Assembly: GCA_017414505.1 (NCBI GenBank)
Contig: JAFQLQ010000028.1
Location: forward strand, 1-64,000
Direction of reading: 5' to 3'
DNA length: 64,000 bases
Origin: Clostridia bacterium
GTDB taxonomy: Bacteria > Bacillota > Clostridia > UMGS1840 > HGM11507
How positions within the stretch are numbered: the stretch's first letter is position 1; every line of letters starts with the position of its first letter. Shown piece after piece: positions 26,587 to 34,910 of this stretch. A program made the translations under genes and the position numbers. Under the pieces are notes generated by a model. It ran no database searches. It saw nothing but the letters and a program-made list of their open reading frames with translations, and was not told the origin of the DNA.

Positions 26587-27867
26587 ATGCTCACAAATGA
26601 CTATAAAGCAAAGCTTTTAAACGGAGATTTTAACAAATCCTTGTCTTATATATATTGCGGAAAGGATACCGATGTCTATGTTGCTCGTTATGTAAGAGCC
26701 ATCGAATCCTTTGAAAAACAATTTGGTGAAGGAAAAGATATCGAAATTTTTTCTGCTCCCGGCAGAAGTGAAATAATAGGTAACCATACAGACCATCAGA
26801 GAGGTAAATGTATGGGTGCCAGCGTAAACCTTGACGTTGTAGGTGTTGCCGCTAAAAATGACGACAGAATAATAAGAATCAAATCCGAAGGTTATAAAAT
26901 GGATGTTATAGACCTTAAGGATTTGCATTTTAAACCTGAAGAGGTTAATACCTCTGCGGCACTAATCCGCGGAATTGCAAGCAGTTTTGAGGATATGGGC
27001 TACACTATTGACGGCTTTGATGTATATACCACATCAAACGTTCTTAAAGGCTCAGGACTTTCTTCATCTGCGGCTTTTGAGGTTTTAGTCGGAAACGTTA
27101 TAAACGACCTTTTCTGTGACGGCAAGGAGGATGCTTCTTCTATAGCAAAAATCGGTCAGTATGCCGAAAATAAATTCTTCGGCAAACCTTGCGGAATGCT
27201 GGATCAGATGTCCTCTTCTGTAGGCGGATTTGTTTACCTTGATTTTTATGACCTTAAAAATCCTAAATTTGAAAAAATAGATTTTGATTTTGCAAAGGCA
27301 AATCATTCACTTTGTATTATTGACACCGGCGGTAACCATGCGGATTTAACACCCGAATATGCCGCTGTAACCAAAGAAATGAATAAAATTGCAGGCTACT
27401 TCGGTAAGGAAGTTTTAATTGATGTGGACAGAAATGATTTCTACAGCAATATTTCCAAATTGAGAACAATCGCAGGCGACAGAGCAATTTTAAGAAGTAT
27501 TCACTTCTTAAACGAGGTTGACAGAGTTGATGAATGTGCTGAAAATCTGAAAAACAACGATTTTAAAGGCTTTAAGAAAAAACTGATAGAATCCGGACAT
27601 TCGTCGTTTATGTATCTGCAGAATGTTTATCCGGCTTCTCTTCCCAAAGAGCAGGGAACATCTCTTGCACTTGCTGTATGCGACCAGATTCTTGATGGCG
27701 AAGGTGCTTTCCGTATTCACGGCGGCGGCTTTGCAGGAACAATTCAGGCTTTTGTTCCCAATAAAAAATTAAACGATTTTAAAGCGAAAATTGAAAGAAT
27801 TTTCGGAGTAAACAGTTGCTACGTACTTGCTGTTCGCCCTGTTGGCGGATATAAGCTTGCTGAATAA
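26587..27867 (+). CDS. galK: Galactokinase
   Basis: 426 aa, GHMP kinase fold. It shows the galactokinase signature SAPGRSEIIGNHTDHQRGK (~residues 56-74), the GHMP ATP motif KGSGLSSSAAFEVL (~154-167), CGMLDQMSS and the C-terminal GGGFAGTIQAF. It phosphorylates galactose to galactose-1-phosphate in the Leloir pathway. Note RSEIIGNHTDH has Ser where many members have Thr or other residues. galT follows in the same operon. Confidence 0.92.
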   Translation: MLTNDYKAKLLNGDFNKSLSYIYCGKDTDVYVARYVRAIESFEKQFGEGKDIEIFSAPGRSEIIGNHTDHQRGKCMGASVNLDVVGVAAKNDDRIIRIKSEGYKMDVIDLKDLHFKPEEVNTSAALIRGIASSFEDMGYTIDGFDVYTTSNVLKGSGLSSSAAFEVLVGNVINDLFCDGKEDASSIAKIGQYAENKFFGKPCGMLDQMSSSVGGFVYLDFYDLKNPKFEKIDFDFAKANHSLCIIDTGGNHADLTPEYAAVTKEMNKIAGYFGKEVLIDVDRNDFYSNISKLRTIAGDRAILRSIHFLNEVDRVDECAENLKNNDFKGFKKKLIESGHSSFMYLQNVYPASLPKEQGTSLALAVCDQILDGEGAFRIHGGGFAGTIQAFVPNKKLNDFKAKIERIFGVNSCYVLAVRPVGGYKLAE

Positions 27868-27886
27868 AGAAAGGACTTGTAAAAAA

Positions 27887-28864
27887 ATGGCAGAATTAAG
27901 ATGGCATCCCCTTATAAATGACTGGATTATGATTGCTTCAAACAGACAGGCAAGACCTACAATGCCAAAGGATTATTGTCCGTTTTGTCCCGGTTCCGGA
28001 AAGGTACCCGACGAATTTGAAGTTTTAAAATATGATAACGATTTTCCTGCGCTTTCGCAGAATCCGCCTGTTCCGGACCCCGTAGATACAGAATTTTTCA
28101 AAACAAGACCTTCCTACGGTAAATGCGAAGTTATTTTGTATTCACCCGGTCACACAGTTACACTTCCCGAGCTTTCCTATGAGCACGTTGGCAAGCTTGT
28201 AAATCTTTGGTGTGAACGTTTTTCGGAAATAAGCTCGGATAAAAATATCAAATATGTTTTCATTTTTGAAAACAGAGGTGAGCCTGTTGGCGTTACAATG
28301 CCGCATCCTCACGGTCAGATTTACGGATATTCCGTAGTTCCCAAAAAAATTCAGCTTGAAATGGAATCTGCAAAGACTTATAAAGAAGAAAAAGATAAAT
28401 GTCTTTTCTGTGATATGCTGGAAAACGAAATGAAAGAAGATAAGAGAATTATCTTTAAAAACGAACATTTTACTGTTTTTCTTCCTTTCTTTTCAGAATA
28501 TCCTTACGGCGTTTACATTATGAGCAATAAGCATAAAAATTATATAACCGATTTCAATGAGGAAGAAAGAGCGGCTCTTGCTGTTACCCTTCGTGATACA
28601 GTAGGAATGCTGGATTCACTGTTTGACTATCCTTTCCCCTATATGATGTGTATGCATAATGCACCCGTTAATGTAGAGGAAAAAATTGATGATAACTTCC
28701 ACTTCCACATTGAATTTTTCCCACCGATGAGAAGTAAGGATAAACAGAAATTTAATGCTTCAAGCGAAACCGGTGTATGGGCTCACTGTAACCCTACTTG
28801 TCCGGAAGATACAGCGGAAGAATTAAGAGCAGCGTATAAAAAATTCACAAAAAAGGAGAACTAA
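27887..28864 (+). CDS. galT: Galactose-1-phosphate uridylyltransferase
   Basis: 325 aa. The family I (HIT-like) active site PHPHGQIYGY (~residues 144-153) is seen, with upstream FENRGEPVGVTM and a CPFCPG metal-ligand pair (~29-34). It exchanges UMP between UDP-glucose and galactose-1-phosphate. ATG 27887 with AAAGGAC is the family-consistent start (AELRWHPLINDWI). The longer frame overlaps the end of galK. paaK starts two bases after the stop. Confidence 0.92.
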   Translation: MAELRWHPLINDWIMIASNRQARPTMPKDYCPFCPGSGKVPDEFEVLKYDNDFPALSQNPPVPDPVDTEFFKTRPSYGKCEVILYSPGHTVTLPELSYEHVGKLVNLWCERFSEISSDKNIKYVFIFENRGEPVGVTMPHPHGQIYGYSVVPKKIQLEMESAKTYKEEKDKCLFCDMLENEMKEDKRIIFKNEHFTVFLPFFSEYPYGVYIMSNKHKNYITDFNEEERAALAVTLRDTVGMLDSLFDYPFPYMMCMHNAPVNVEEKIDDNFHFHIEFFPPMRSKDKQKFNASSETGVWAHCNPTCPEDTAEELRAAYKKFTKKEN

Positions 28865-28865
28865 T

Positions 28866-30167
28866 ATGTACTGGGACGAGAAAATTGAATGTGCTTCACC
28901 TGAAGAAATAGAAAAAATCCAGTCTGAAAGACTTGTTTCCACAATTAAAAGAGTATATGAAAATGTACCTTACTACAGAAACAGAATGGATGAACATGGG
29001 GTAAAACCTGAAGATATAAAAAGTGTTAAGGATATTGTAAAACTGCCTTTCACTTTAAAAACTGATCTTAGAGATAACTATCCTTTCGGAACTTTTGCAG
29101 TTCCGCTCAAGGATGTTACAAGAGTTCACGCTTCCAGCGGTACAACCGGCAAGCAGACCGTTGTTGGTTATACCGATAAAGACCTTGATATGTGGTCGGA
29201 TTGCGTTGCAAGATGTCTTACATCTGTTGGAATCGGCAAGGACGATATTGTTCATGTTTCTTACGGATACGGATTATTTACCGGCGGTCTTGGTTTGCAC
29301 GACGGTGCTCAGAAGGTTGGAGCAACTGTTGTTCCTGCTTCTTCCGGCAACACAAAACGTCAGATTCAGCTTCTTATAGATTTTAAGGCTACAGTTCTTT
29401 GCTGTACACCGTCTTATGCATTATACATTGCGGATGCTCTTTATGATATGGGATATTCCAAAGATGATTTATGTTTGAAATACGGTATTTTCGGCGCAGA
29501 ACCCTGGACAGATTCCATGAGAGAGCAAATTGAAGAAAAACTTGGAATAAAAGCTTACGATATTTACGGACTTTCCGAAATTGCAGGCCCCGGTGTTGCC
29601 CAGACCTGTACTGAGCTTGACGGACTTCACGTTCACTGGGATCATTTCATTCCTGAAATTGTTGATCCCGATACATTTGAACCTCTGCCCGACGGTGAGG
29701 TTGGTGAGCTTGTATTTACCTGTATTTCAAAAGAAGCTTTACCACTTATCCGTTACAGAACAAAGGATTTAACTTACATAACACACGAAAAATGCAAATG
29801 CGGAAGAACTACACCGAGAATCGGTAAAATCACCGCAAGATCTGATGATATGCTTATTATCAGAGGCGTTAACGTGTTCCCGTCTCAGATTGAAAGCGTT
29901 CTGCTTTCTTTCCCCGAGGTTGAACCTCATTATATGATTTATGTTGACCGTATCAATAACCTTGATACAATGGAGGTTCACGTTGAACTTAAAGAAGAAT
30001 TCTTCTCCTCACGTGTTAACAAAATTCAGGAAATAACCAAGAGACTAAGAGCTCAGGTGGAATCCACATTGGGTATAAGTGCTGAAATCAAGCTTGTTGA
30101 ACCCAAATCAATCCCACGTTCCGAGGGTAAGGCTGTTCGTGTTAAGGATAACAGAAAAAATAAATAA
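28866..30167 (+). CDS. paaK: Phenylacetate-CoA ligase (PaaK-like adenylate-forming enzyme)
   Basis: 433 aa. AMP-binding enzyme with P-loop ASSGTTGKQTVVGYT (~residues 90-104), YGLSEIAGPGVA (~234-245), RYRTKDLTYI (~297-306) and the C-terminal IIRGVNVFPSQIE (~333-345). It activates aryl acids such as phenylacetate to CoA thioesters with ATP. No other phenylacetate genes are near, and the tight operon with galK/galT is unexpected, so the in vivo acid is uncertain. Confidence 0.9.
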   Translation: MYWDEKIECASPEEIEKIQSERLVSTIKRVYENVPYYRNRMDEHGVKPEDIKSVKDIVKLPFTLKTDLRDNYPFGTFAVPLKDVTRVHASSGTTGKQTVVGYTDKDLDMWSDCVARCLTSVGIGKDDIVHVSYGYGLFTGGLGLHDGAQKVGATVVPASSGNTKRQIQLLIDFKATVLCCTPSYALYIADALYDMGYSKDDLCLKYGIFGAEPWTDSMREQIEEKLGIKAYDIYGLSEIAGPGVAQTCTELDGLHVHWDHFIPEIVDPDTFEPLPDGEVGELVFTCISKEALPLIRYRTKDLTYITHEKCKCGRTTPRIGKITARSDDMLIIRGVNVFPSQIESVLLSFPEVEPHYMIYVDRINNLDTMEVHVELKEEFFSSRVNKIQEITKRLRAQVESTLGISAEIKLVEPKSIPRSEGKAVRVKDNRKNK

Positions 30168-30193
30168 AAATAAGTAAAAACGGAGGAAACAAT

Positions 30194-31186
30194 ATGAAAA
30201 AAATTATTTCTTTGCTTCTTGCTTTTACAATGATGTTTTCAATGCTTGCAATGGTTCAGGCGGCAGATAACGAAACCATAACAATTTCTGCCGGTGAGCT
30301 TACTGCCGCAGATTTTAACGAAGAAGACGGCGTATATTATGTGCCCATAAAGGTTGATAAATTCCATTATGATTCTGCCGATAAAGGTTATGCGGCAATT
30401 GCTTTTTATGTGTATTTTGACAGCAGAAAAATCAAATGGGATGAAAACATTAAATATACCGCCGGTACTGTAAAATCAGTTGGTCAGGGCGGAGTAGAAT
30501 CCGATTTGGGATTTTCCTGCGCAATAAATAAAACCGATACCAATGAGCTTATTATGATATGGTATTCAATCGGAAGCACACTTTGTAACGAAGGTCTTCA
30601 CGACGGAACAATCATTTATCTTCCCTTTAAACCCGTTGAGGGTGCTGAAGGCAAAGCTACTGTAAAATTCACCGATGCTCAGTTTGCAACACTTGCATCC
30701 GAAAGCTTTATGCTATCCGATAATACAGGTGTTGTTGCCAAAGAAGGCGGAATTCAGCTTACCGAAGCAACCGCAGGAACAACAGATGATTTTGTTGTGA
30801 AAACTGCAGAAGGTATCGTTCCCTGCAATGATATTACAGTAGAGTATAATAAACACGTAAATGATTTGGTTCTTCCCGAAACCGTAACTGTTAAAACTGA
30901 TATGGGCGAAGTTTCCAATATCAGAGTTGACTGGGATAAATCTTCCTATAACGGAGCAGTTGCCGGAACATATCTGCTTTACGGAACACTTAATGCTGAC
31001 GATGTTGTAAATAATGTAATCAGTAATAAAAAAGCCTATAAAGCAACAATAAAAGTTAACGTTAGCGAATCCGCTAACCCTGGTACTGAAAAATTATCAG
31101 TAAAAAGAGCTGCAAAAAATCCAAGATTTAATGTGCTTTTCGGAAAAATGTTTTATAACGCACTATTTATGGCAACAGAACAGTAA
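30194..31186 (+). CDS. Secreted cohesin-like/Ig-like beta protein
   Basis: 330 aa. Signal peptide ~1-23 (KIISLLLAFTMMFSMLAM). Residues ~28-200 form a beta-rich domain resembling cohesin/dockerin-associated or carbohydrate-binding folds (YYVPIKVDK ... AIAFYVYFDSRKIKW). Residues ~205-290 resemble a bacterial Ig-like (Big_4-type) domain with VDWDKSSYNGAVAGTYLLYG. The last ~30 residues (SVKRAAKNPRFNVLF) are basic and hydrophobic without a sorting motif. Domain naming is tentative. It is well placed behind GGAGG and ends at a terminator. Confidence 0.65.
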   Translation: MKKIISLLLAFTMMFSMLAMVQAADNETITISAGELTAADFNEEDGVYYVPIKVDKFHYDSADKGYAAIAFYVYFDSRKIKWDENIKYTAGTVKSVGQGGVESDLGFSCAINKTDTNELIMIWYSIGSTLCNEGLHDGTIIYLPFKPVEGAEGKATVKFTDAQFATLASESFMLSDNTGVVAKEGGIQLTEATAGTTDDFVVKTAEGIVPCNDITVEYNKHVNDLVLPETVTVKTDMGEVSNIRVDWDKSSYNGAVAGTYLLYGTLNADDVVNNVISNKKAYKATIKVNVSESANPGTEKLSVKRAAKNPRFNVLFGKMFYNALFMATEQ

Positions 31187-31200
31187 AATAATTCAAAATA

Positions 31201-31235
31201 AAAAATACAAGTGCTTTTGCGGCACTTGTATTTTT
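31201..31235 (+). terminator. Intrinsic terminator
   Basis: AAAAATACAAGTGC (31201-31214) pairs perfectly with GCACTTGTATTTTT (31222-31235). Confidence 0.85.
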
Positions 31236-31258
31236 ATTTGCAGTGTTTGTTGTTTTGG

Positions 31259-31473
31259 AAAGGCTCTCACTTTGGGAGAGCTGTCAGTTTTACTGACTGA
31301 GAGGGCAAAGATGCTTCGACAAGCTCAGCATGACATAAGGGCATTGCCCCGAGCCTCTCCCCGTGTCATCCCAAAATCGCTTAGTATCCCATTCATCTCT
31401 CTGCGTCATCCCAAAGTTGCTTAGTATCACAAGCCTCATCCCACGTCATCCCGAGCGTTAGTCGAGGGATCTC
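31259..31473. repeat. Intergenic repeat mosaic (palindromic GAGAG repeat plus GTCATCCC tandem copies)
   Basis: This ~307-bp gap has no gene. 31259-31308 is a palindromic repeat built as CTCTCACTTTGGGAGAG, a small inner hairpin, then GAGAGGG. Related copies occur at 33417-33459 and 42480-42530. Next come direct repeats of a 24-bp unit starting GTCATCCCAAA and ending GCTTAGTATC (31365-31388 and 31405-31428, one or two mismatches), and a partial third copy starting GTCATCCCGAGCG at 31445. Such elements are dispersed in many Bacillota genomes. No ribosome site or ORF is present. Confidence 0.75.
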
Positions 31474-31493
31474 TTTATTATTTTAAAAACCTA

Positions 31494-33479
31494 CTACTTT
31501 TCAATTATCTCAACTTCACCCTCGGGTTCATCAGTTGCTAAATCTTTCCATACCATAACCTTTGCGGTATCATATTCATATGCCGATTTAAAGGTTATAT
31601 CATTTCCAATGTATTTTTCTTTTTGTAAATCAATAAGCTTGTTGCCGTTATAGATACCTAAAATAATGTAATTACCGTTTTCTATGTTGATTCCCGAAAC
31701 CGTAAATTCTGTTTCGCCGTCTTTTTCATTAATAACGGTTTTTGTAAAGCTTGATTTTATAATAGTAAGCGTGTAACTGCCGTTTTCACATCCCGTTACA
31801 CCGCTCCTGTCAAGCGTTATAACAGTTGTATCGTTAGTAAGATTAATTGTTCTTGCCCTGTTGTTTATCATTAAAACAGAATTATTCATCTTCAGCGTTC
31901 CACCTGTAAATGAAGCTGTTAAGCTTATACTCTCTGTTGCTTCATCAACATAAATTACATATTTTCTTACCTCGGGTAAAAATTCCGTATTCCACGTCCC
32001 TATGTTTGATTTAAGTTTTGTTATTGTTGCAACTCCTATTGTTACGGTAACAATTTTTATGCCCGAAACTCCACTTCCATCAGTTGCTGTGGCTGTTAAT
32101 ATAACGATTCCTCCTTTCAAGGGAGTTAATTTTCCATCAAGAGAAATTGTTGCAACACTTTCGTCATTGACCGACCATACAACGTTTTTATTTGTGGTAT
32201 AATCAGGATAAACAGTTGCAGTATACACTGATTCGCCGGAAATACTGTCTGCGCCAATTATCTTAATTTCTTCTGCAAATTTCGGGAGAATTTCTAAAAT
32301 ATCAAATTTTTTTTCATTAAAATAATAATCAGTATCTCCAATTAGATAGGTTTCACTAGTAAATTCAATGCTCACAGAACCGATTGCTGCGTCTGTGGAA
32401 ATATCAAAAAACAGCTCAAAAGGTTTAATATCAATATTGGTTGGAATATTAATATTATCTGAATACTGACAAGTTAATGTTAGATATTTAATACCAGAAA
32501 TATTTTTTTCTGATTCTTGGTATACATATTTAAAATCTTTAGCAATAACATTTTTTAGAATTAATTTATCAGAATATTTTAAGGTACATATTAAATAATT
32601 TGCGTTCTTGTTTGTTGCAAAATGGATAATCTTCCTTATGTTACAGTCGCCTAACTCGGCTGATGATATGCCCTCGATTTCTATTTTTTCAATAAGCTTA
32701 TGGATTCTCTTTATATATAAAGTGATTTTTCCATCAATGGGCATACCCTCTTCAAATTTATTAATGTATTCGGGCTCTCTGTACAATTCAAAATTATATT
32801 CATCGCCAACATTTATATCTTCAAAAAGATCGCTTGTATCTGCTTTGTAATATTTTTCTGCATAAATTTTTGTATCGTAATTTACTAATGTAATCCATCG
32901 AATATACTCTCGTTTAGCATCCTTTAATTCTTCGTTGCCTGCATTTATATCAATTTGATTCCAATCATTTTCTGTTCCGGTATACCCTACTTTGGATAGT
33001 TCATAACATCCATCAAATGCTGAGTTCCCTATTGTTTTAACACTTTTATTTATAACTATATCTTTTAAAAATATACACATAAAAAAAGCTGAATTTTCTA
33101 TAGTTGTAACATCACTTTCTATGATTACTTTTTTTAGATTATAACACTCACAAAAAGCAAGTTCACCAATACTTGTGACATTGTCAGTAATTATTACTGT
33201 ATCTATATCTTCATTTAATTCATACCATGAAAGTGGATAATTATCCATCTCGCCAGTTCCGCTAATGGTTAGAGTACCTGTATCATCTAAAACCCAAGTT
33301 AAATTATTTCCATATGCACCGCAATCTCCACTTGCAACGGTTGCGGCAGATGTGTTAAGTGTAAATATTGTACATAACAGCAAGGTTAGGGTAAATGTTA
33401 AAATTAAAAGTTTTTTGCCCTCTCCGGCTCTTTGAGCCACCTCTCCCAAGGTGAGAGGCTTTTTGGTTGCTCTTTTCAT
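31494..33479 (-). CDS. Secreted BspA-like leucine-rich-repeat protein with Ig-like and cadherin-like domains
   Basis: 661 aa. An unusually long signal region ~1-45 is followed by BspA-type LRR_5 repeats ~60-165 (TSIGELAFCECYNLKKVII; KTIGNSAFDGCYELSKVGY). Residues ~170-420 are unrecognised. A Big_2 Ig-like domain sits at ~430-495 (VVWSVNDESVATISLDGKL), a cadherin-like beta-sandwich at ~500-585, and a small beta domain at the end. It is probably surface exposed, and no anchor motif is seen. Codons 7-20 lie in a dispersed palindromic repeat (33417-33459). ATG 33479 has GGAGGT upstream. The longer frame reads back through a terminator. Confidence 0.8.
   Translation of the reverse strand: MKRATKKPLTLGEVAQRAGEGKKLLILTFTLTLLLCTIFTLNTSAATVASGDCGAYGNNLTWVLDDTGTLTISGTGEMDNYPLSWYELNEDIDTVIITDNVTSIGELAFCECYNLKKVIIESDVTTIENSAFFMCIFLKDIVINKSVKTIGNSAFDGCYELSKVGYTGTENDWNQIDINAGNEELKDAKREYIRWITLVNYDTKIYAEKYYKADTSDLFEDINVGDEYNFELYREPEYINKFEEGMPIDGKITLYIKRIHKLIEKIEIEGISSAELGDCNIRKIIHFATNKNANYLICTLKYSDKLILKNVIAKDFKYVYQESEKNISGIKYLTLTCQYSDNINIPTNIDIKPFELFFDISTDAAIGSVSIEFTSETYLIGDTDYYFNEKKFDILEILPKFAEEIKIIGADSISGESVYTATVYPDYTTNKNVVWSVNDESVATISLDGKLTPLKGGIVILTATATDGSGVSGIKIVTVTIGVATITKLKSNIGTWNTEFLPEVRKYVIYVDEATESISLTASFTGGTLKMNNSVLMINNRARTINLTNDTTVITLDRSGVTGCENGSYTLTIIKSSFTKTVINEKDGETEFTVSGINIENGNYIILGIYNGNKLIDLQKEKYIGNDITFKSAYEYDTAKVMVWKDLATDEPEGEVEIIEK
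33417..33459 (-). repeat. Palindromic GAGAG repeat inside the signal-peptide coding region
   Basis: On the minus strand this copy reads GCCTCTCACCTTGGGAGAGG, then an inner hairpin GGCTC-AAA-GAGCC, then GGAGAGGGC. It matches the intergenic copies at 31259-31308 and 42480-42530. Here it is translated as PLTLGEVAQRAGEGK. Confidence 0.75.
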
Positions 33480-33500
33480 TTGTTCATACCTCCATAAATC

Positions 33501-33533
33501 AAAAAAGTGTACGGACAACCGAAGTCCGTACAC
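33501..33533 (-). terminator. Leader terminator just upstream of the LRR gene
   Basis: On the minus strand GTGTACGGAC (33533-33524) pairs with GTCCGTACAC (33516-33507), followed by six T. The ribosome site lies only ~10 bp further on. It could be an attenuator or the end of an upstream transcript. Confidence 0.6.
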
Positions 33534-33557
33534 CGAAAAATACACAACTCCGATTGT

Positions 33558-33673
33558 TGCCACACAATTTGCAATACCATTATGGAAGTATGCGAAAAAA
33601 GAGCCTGTATTTTTACCAAAAGGTATAAAAATACACACTTAGCCATAATGATACTTTATTAAATTGTGTGGCA
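33558..33673. repeat. 116-bp palindromic, MITE-like element
   Basis: Perfect 13-bp terminal inverted repeats (TGCCACACAATTT at 33558-33570 and its complement at 33661-33673) enclose a second inverted pair (ACCATTATGG / CCATAATG) and an inner hairpin around TACCAAAAGGTA. No ORF is present. Confidence 0.6.
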
Positions 33674-33757
33674 GAATAATTGTATCATATAAATAATCGG
33701 TTTGTCAATAAAAAAGCTCAAAACCGTTATGGCTTTGAGCTTATGTAGCTTATTATA

Positions 33758-34564
33758 TTATTTTTTCTTTCCAACAACCACCGTTACATCCACAGTAATT
33801 TCATTTATATCAAATCCGCTTTTGTTTGCTTTGTTCCACATAAGAGGCGTCATTTCAAGTAAATACGGTAAGTTTTCGTTTGTCACGCAGGTTGTGTAAT
33901 TAACTCGTTTTTGTTCTAAAATTTCAAAGTGATTTTTGAAAATTTCCATAACGGGAGTATTGTCATAATCAGTGTTGATATTATAAAACTCTCGTAACTC
34001 TTTTAAGTAGCCTTTATTTGGAATAACCTTTATAAGTACGCCGTCAGTTTTCAAAATTCGCTTGAATTCGGCATAGTTTGAGGGCGAAAACACATTAAGA
34101 AGTGTATCAAAACTGTTATCGGAAAAGGGGAGATTTGCAAGGTCGGCAACTGCGAAAAAATTCCCGGTATATTCGCTTGCAGAATTTATCCCCTCTTTTG
34201 ATATGTCAATGCCGAAAAAAGTTCTGTTTTCAACGGAAAGAAGCTTTATAAAAGAGCCTTCTCCACAGCCTATATCAAGAACTGAGCTCCCTTTTATCAT
34301 TTCGTTAAGAGTGGAAATAAGTGGATTATAAAATCCCGAAAGAATAATTTTCTTTCGTGCTTCAAACAGTTCCTTTCCGTAGTTTTCGGAAGCTTTTCCG
34401 CTAAGAAAATTTACAGTTCCTTTTTTTGATAAATCGTAGCAATGACCGTTTTTGCATACGAGACTGTGTTCCTTAACAGAAAAATTTTCTCTGCATTTGG
34501 GGCACAGGAATTTTTCAATATTATTTATGGCGATATTTTTTGCAATTTCAATTTTCTTTAACAT
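33758..34564 (-). CDS. RlmA-like 23S rRNA (guanine) methyltransferase
   Basis: 268 aa. An N-terminal zinc ribbon (FLCPKCRENF ... LVCKNGHCYDLSKKGTVNFL, ~residues 20-54) precedes a Rossmann SAM-binding domain with SVLDIGCGEGSFIK (~93-106) and an RlmA-type TPLMWNKANKSG motif (~238-249). Relatives methylate G745/G748 of 23S rRNA at N1 and can affect macrolide sensitivity; the exact base is not provable here. The N-terminal cysteine set appears complete. Confidence 0.85.
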   Translation of the reverse strand: MLKKIEIAKNIAINNIEKFLCPKCRENFSVKEHSLVCKNGHCYDLSKKGTVNFLSGKASENYGKELFEARKKIILSGFYNPLISTLNEMIKGSSVLDIGCGEGSFIKLLSVENRTFFGIDISKEGINSASEYTGNFFAVADLANLPFSDNSFDTLLNVFSPSNYAEFKRILKTDGVLIKVIPNKGYLKELREFYNINTDYDNTPVMEIFKNHFEILEQKRVNYTTCVTNENLPYLLEMTPLMWNKANKSGFDINEITVDVTVVVGKKK

Positions 34565-34637
34565 TTTTCATACCTCGTTTTCATAATATTATCATATTTT
34601 CCGCAATTTTGCAATAGAAATTACTAAGGTGATTACT

Positions 34638-34877
34638 ATGATTGAAACAATTTTAAGCTTACAGAAAAAAGAAATTATAAGCATAAAGGACGGGCGAAGG
34701 TTAGGTTATGTTTCGGATATTGAATTTGATTTGGAAAACGGAAAAATAACGGCTCTTAAAATTCCCGTTCCGGGAAAGGGGATTAATTTTTTCAGTAAAA
34801 ACGAAGATATAACAGTTTTGTGGACAAATATAAAAAAGATAGGCGATGATATAATATTGGTTGAGGAAGATAAATAA
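34638..34877 (+). CDS. YlmC/YmxH-family PRC-barrel sporulation-associated protein
   Basis: 79 aa, one PRC-barrel: LQKKEIISIKDGRRLGYVSD (~6-25), DIEFDLENGKITALKIP (~25-41) and a terminal VLWTNIKKIGDDIILVE. Members are found in spore-formers and are of unknown biochemical role. ATG 34638 is preferred because AAGGTGA precedes it; GTG 34629 overlaps that ribosome site. Confidence 0.8.
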   Translation: MIETILSLQKKEIISIKDGRRLGYVSDIEFDLENGKITALKIPVPGKGINFFSKNEDITVLWTNIKKIGDDIILVEEDK

Positions 34878-34910
34878 AAATGGGACTGTAAGCTACAGCC
34901 CCGTATTTTT
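34877..34910. terminator. Possible bidirectional terminator
   Basis: AAAATGGGACTGT and ACAGCCCCGTATTTT form an imperfect stem between two convergent genes. Confidence 0.5.

Noticed and set aside
31365-31473. CRISPR-like direct repeats
   Set aside because: Only two to three imperfect units, the spacers are not unique in the CRISPR sense, and there are no cas genes. It fits dispersed intergenic repeats better.
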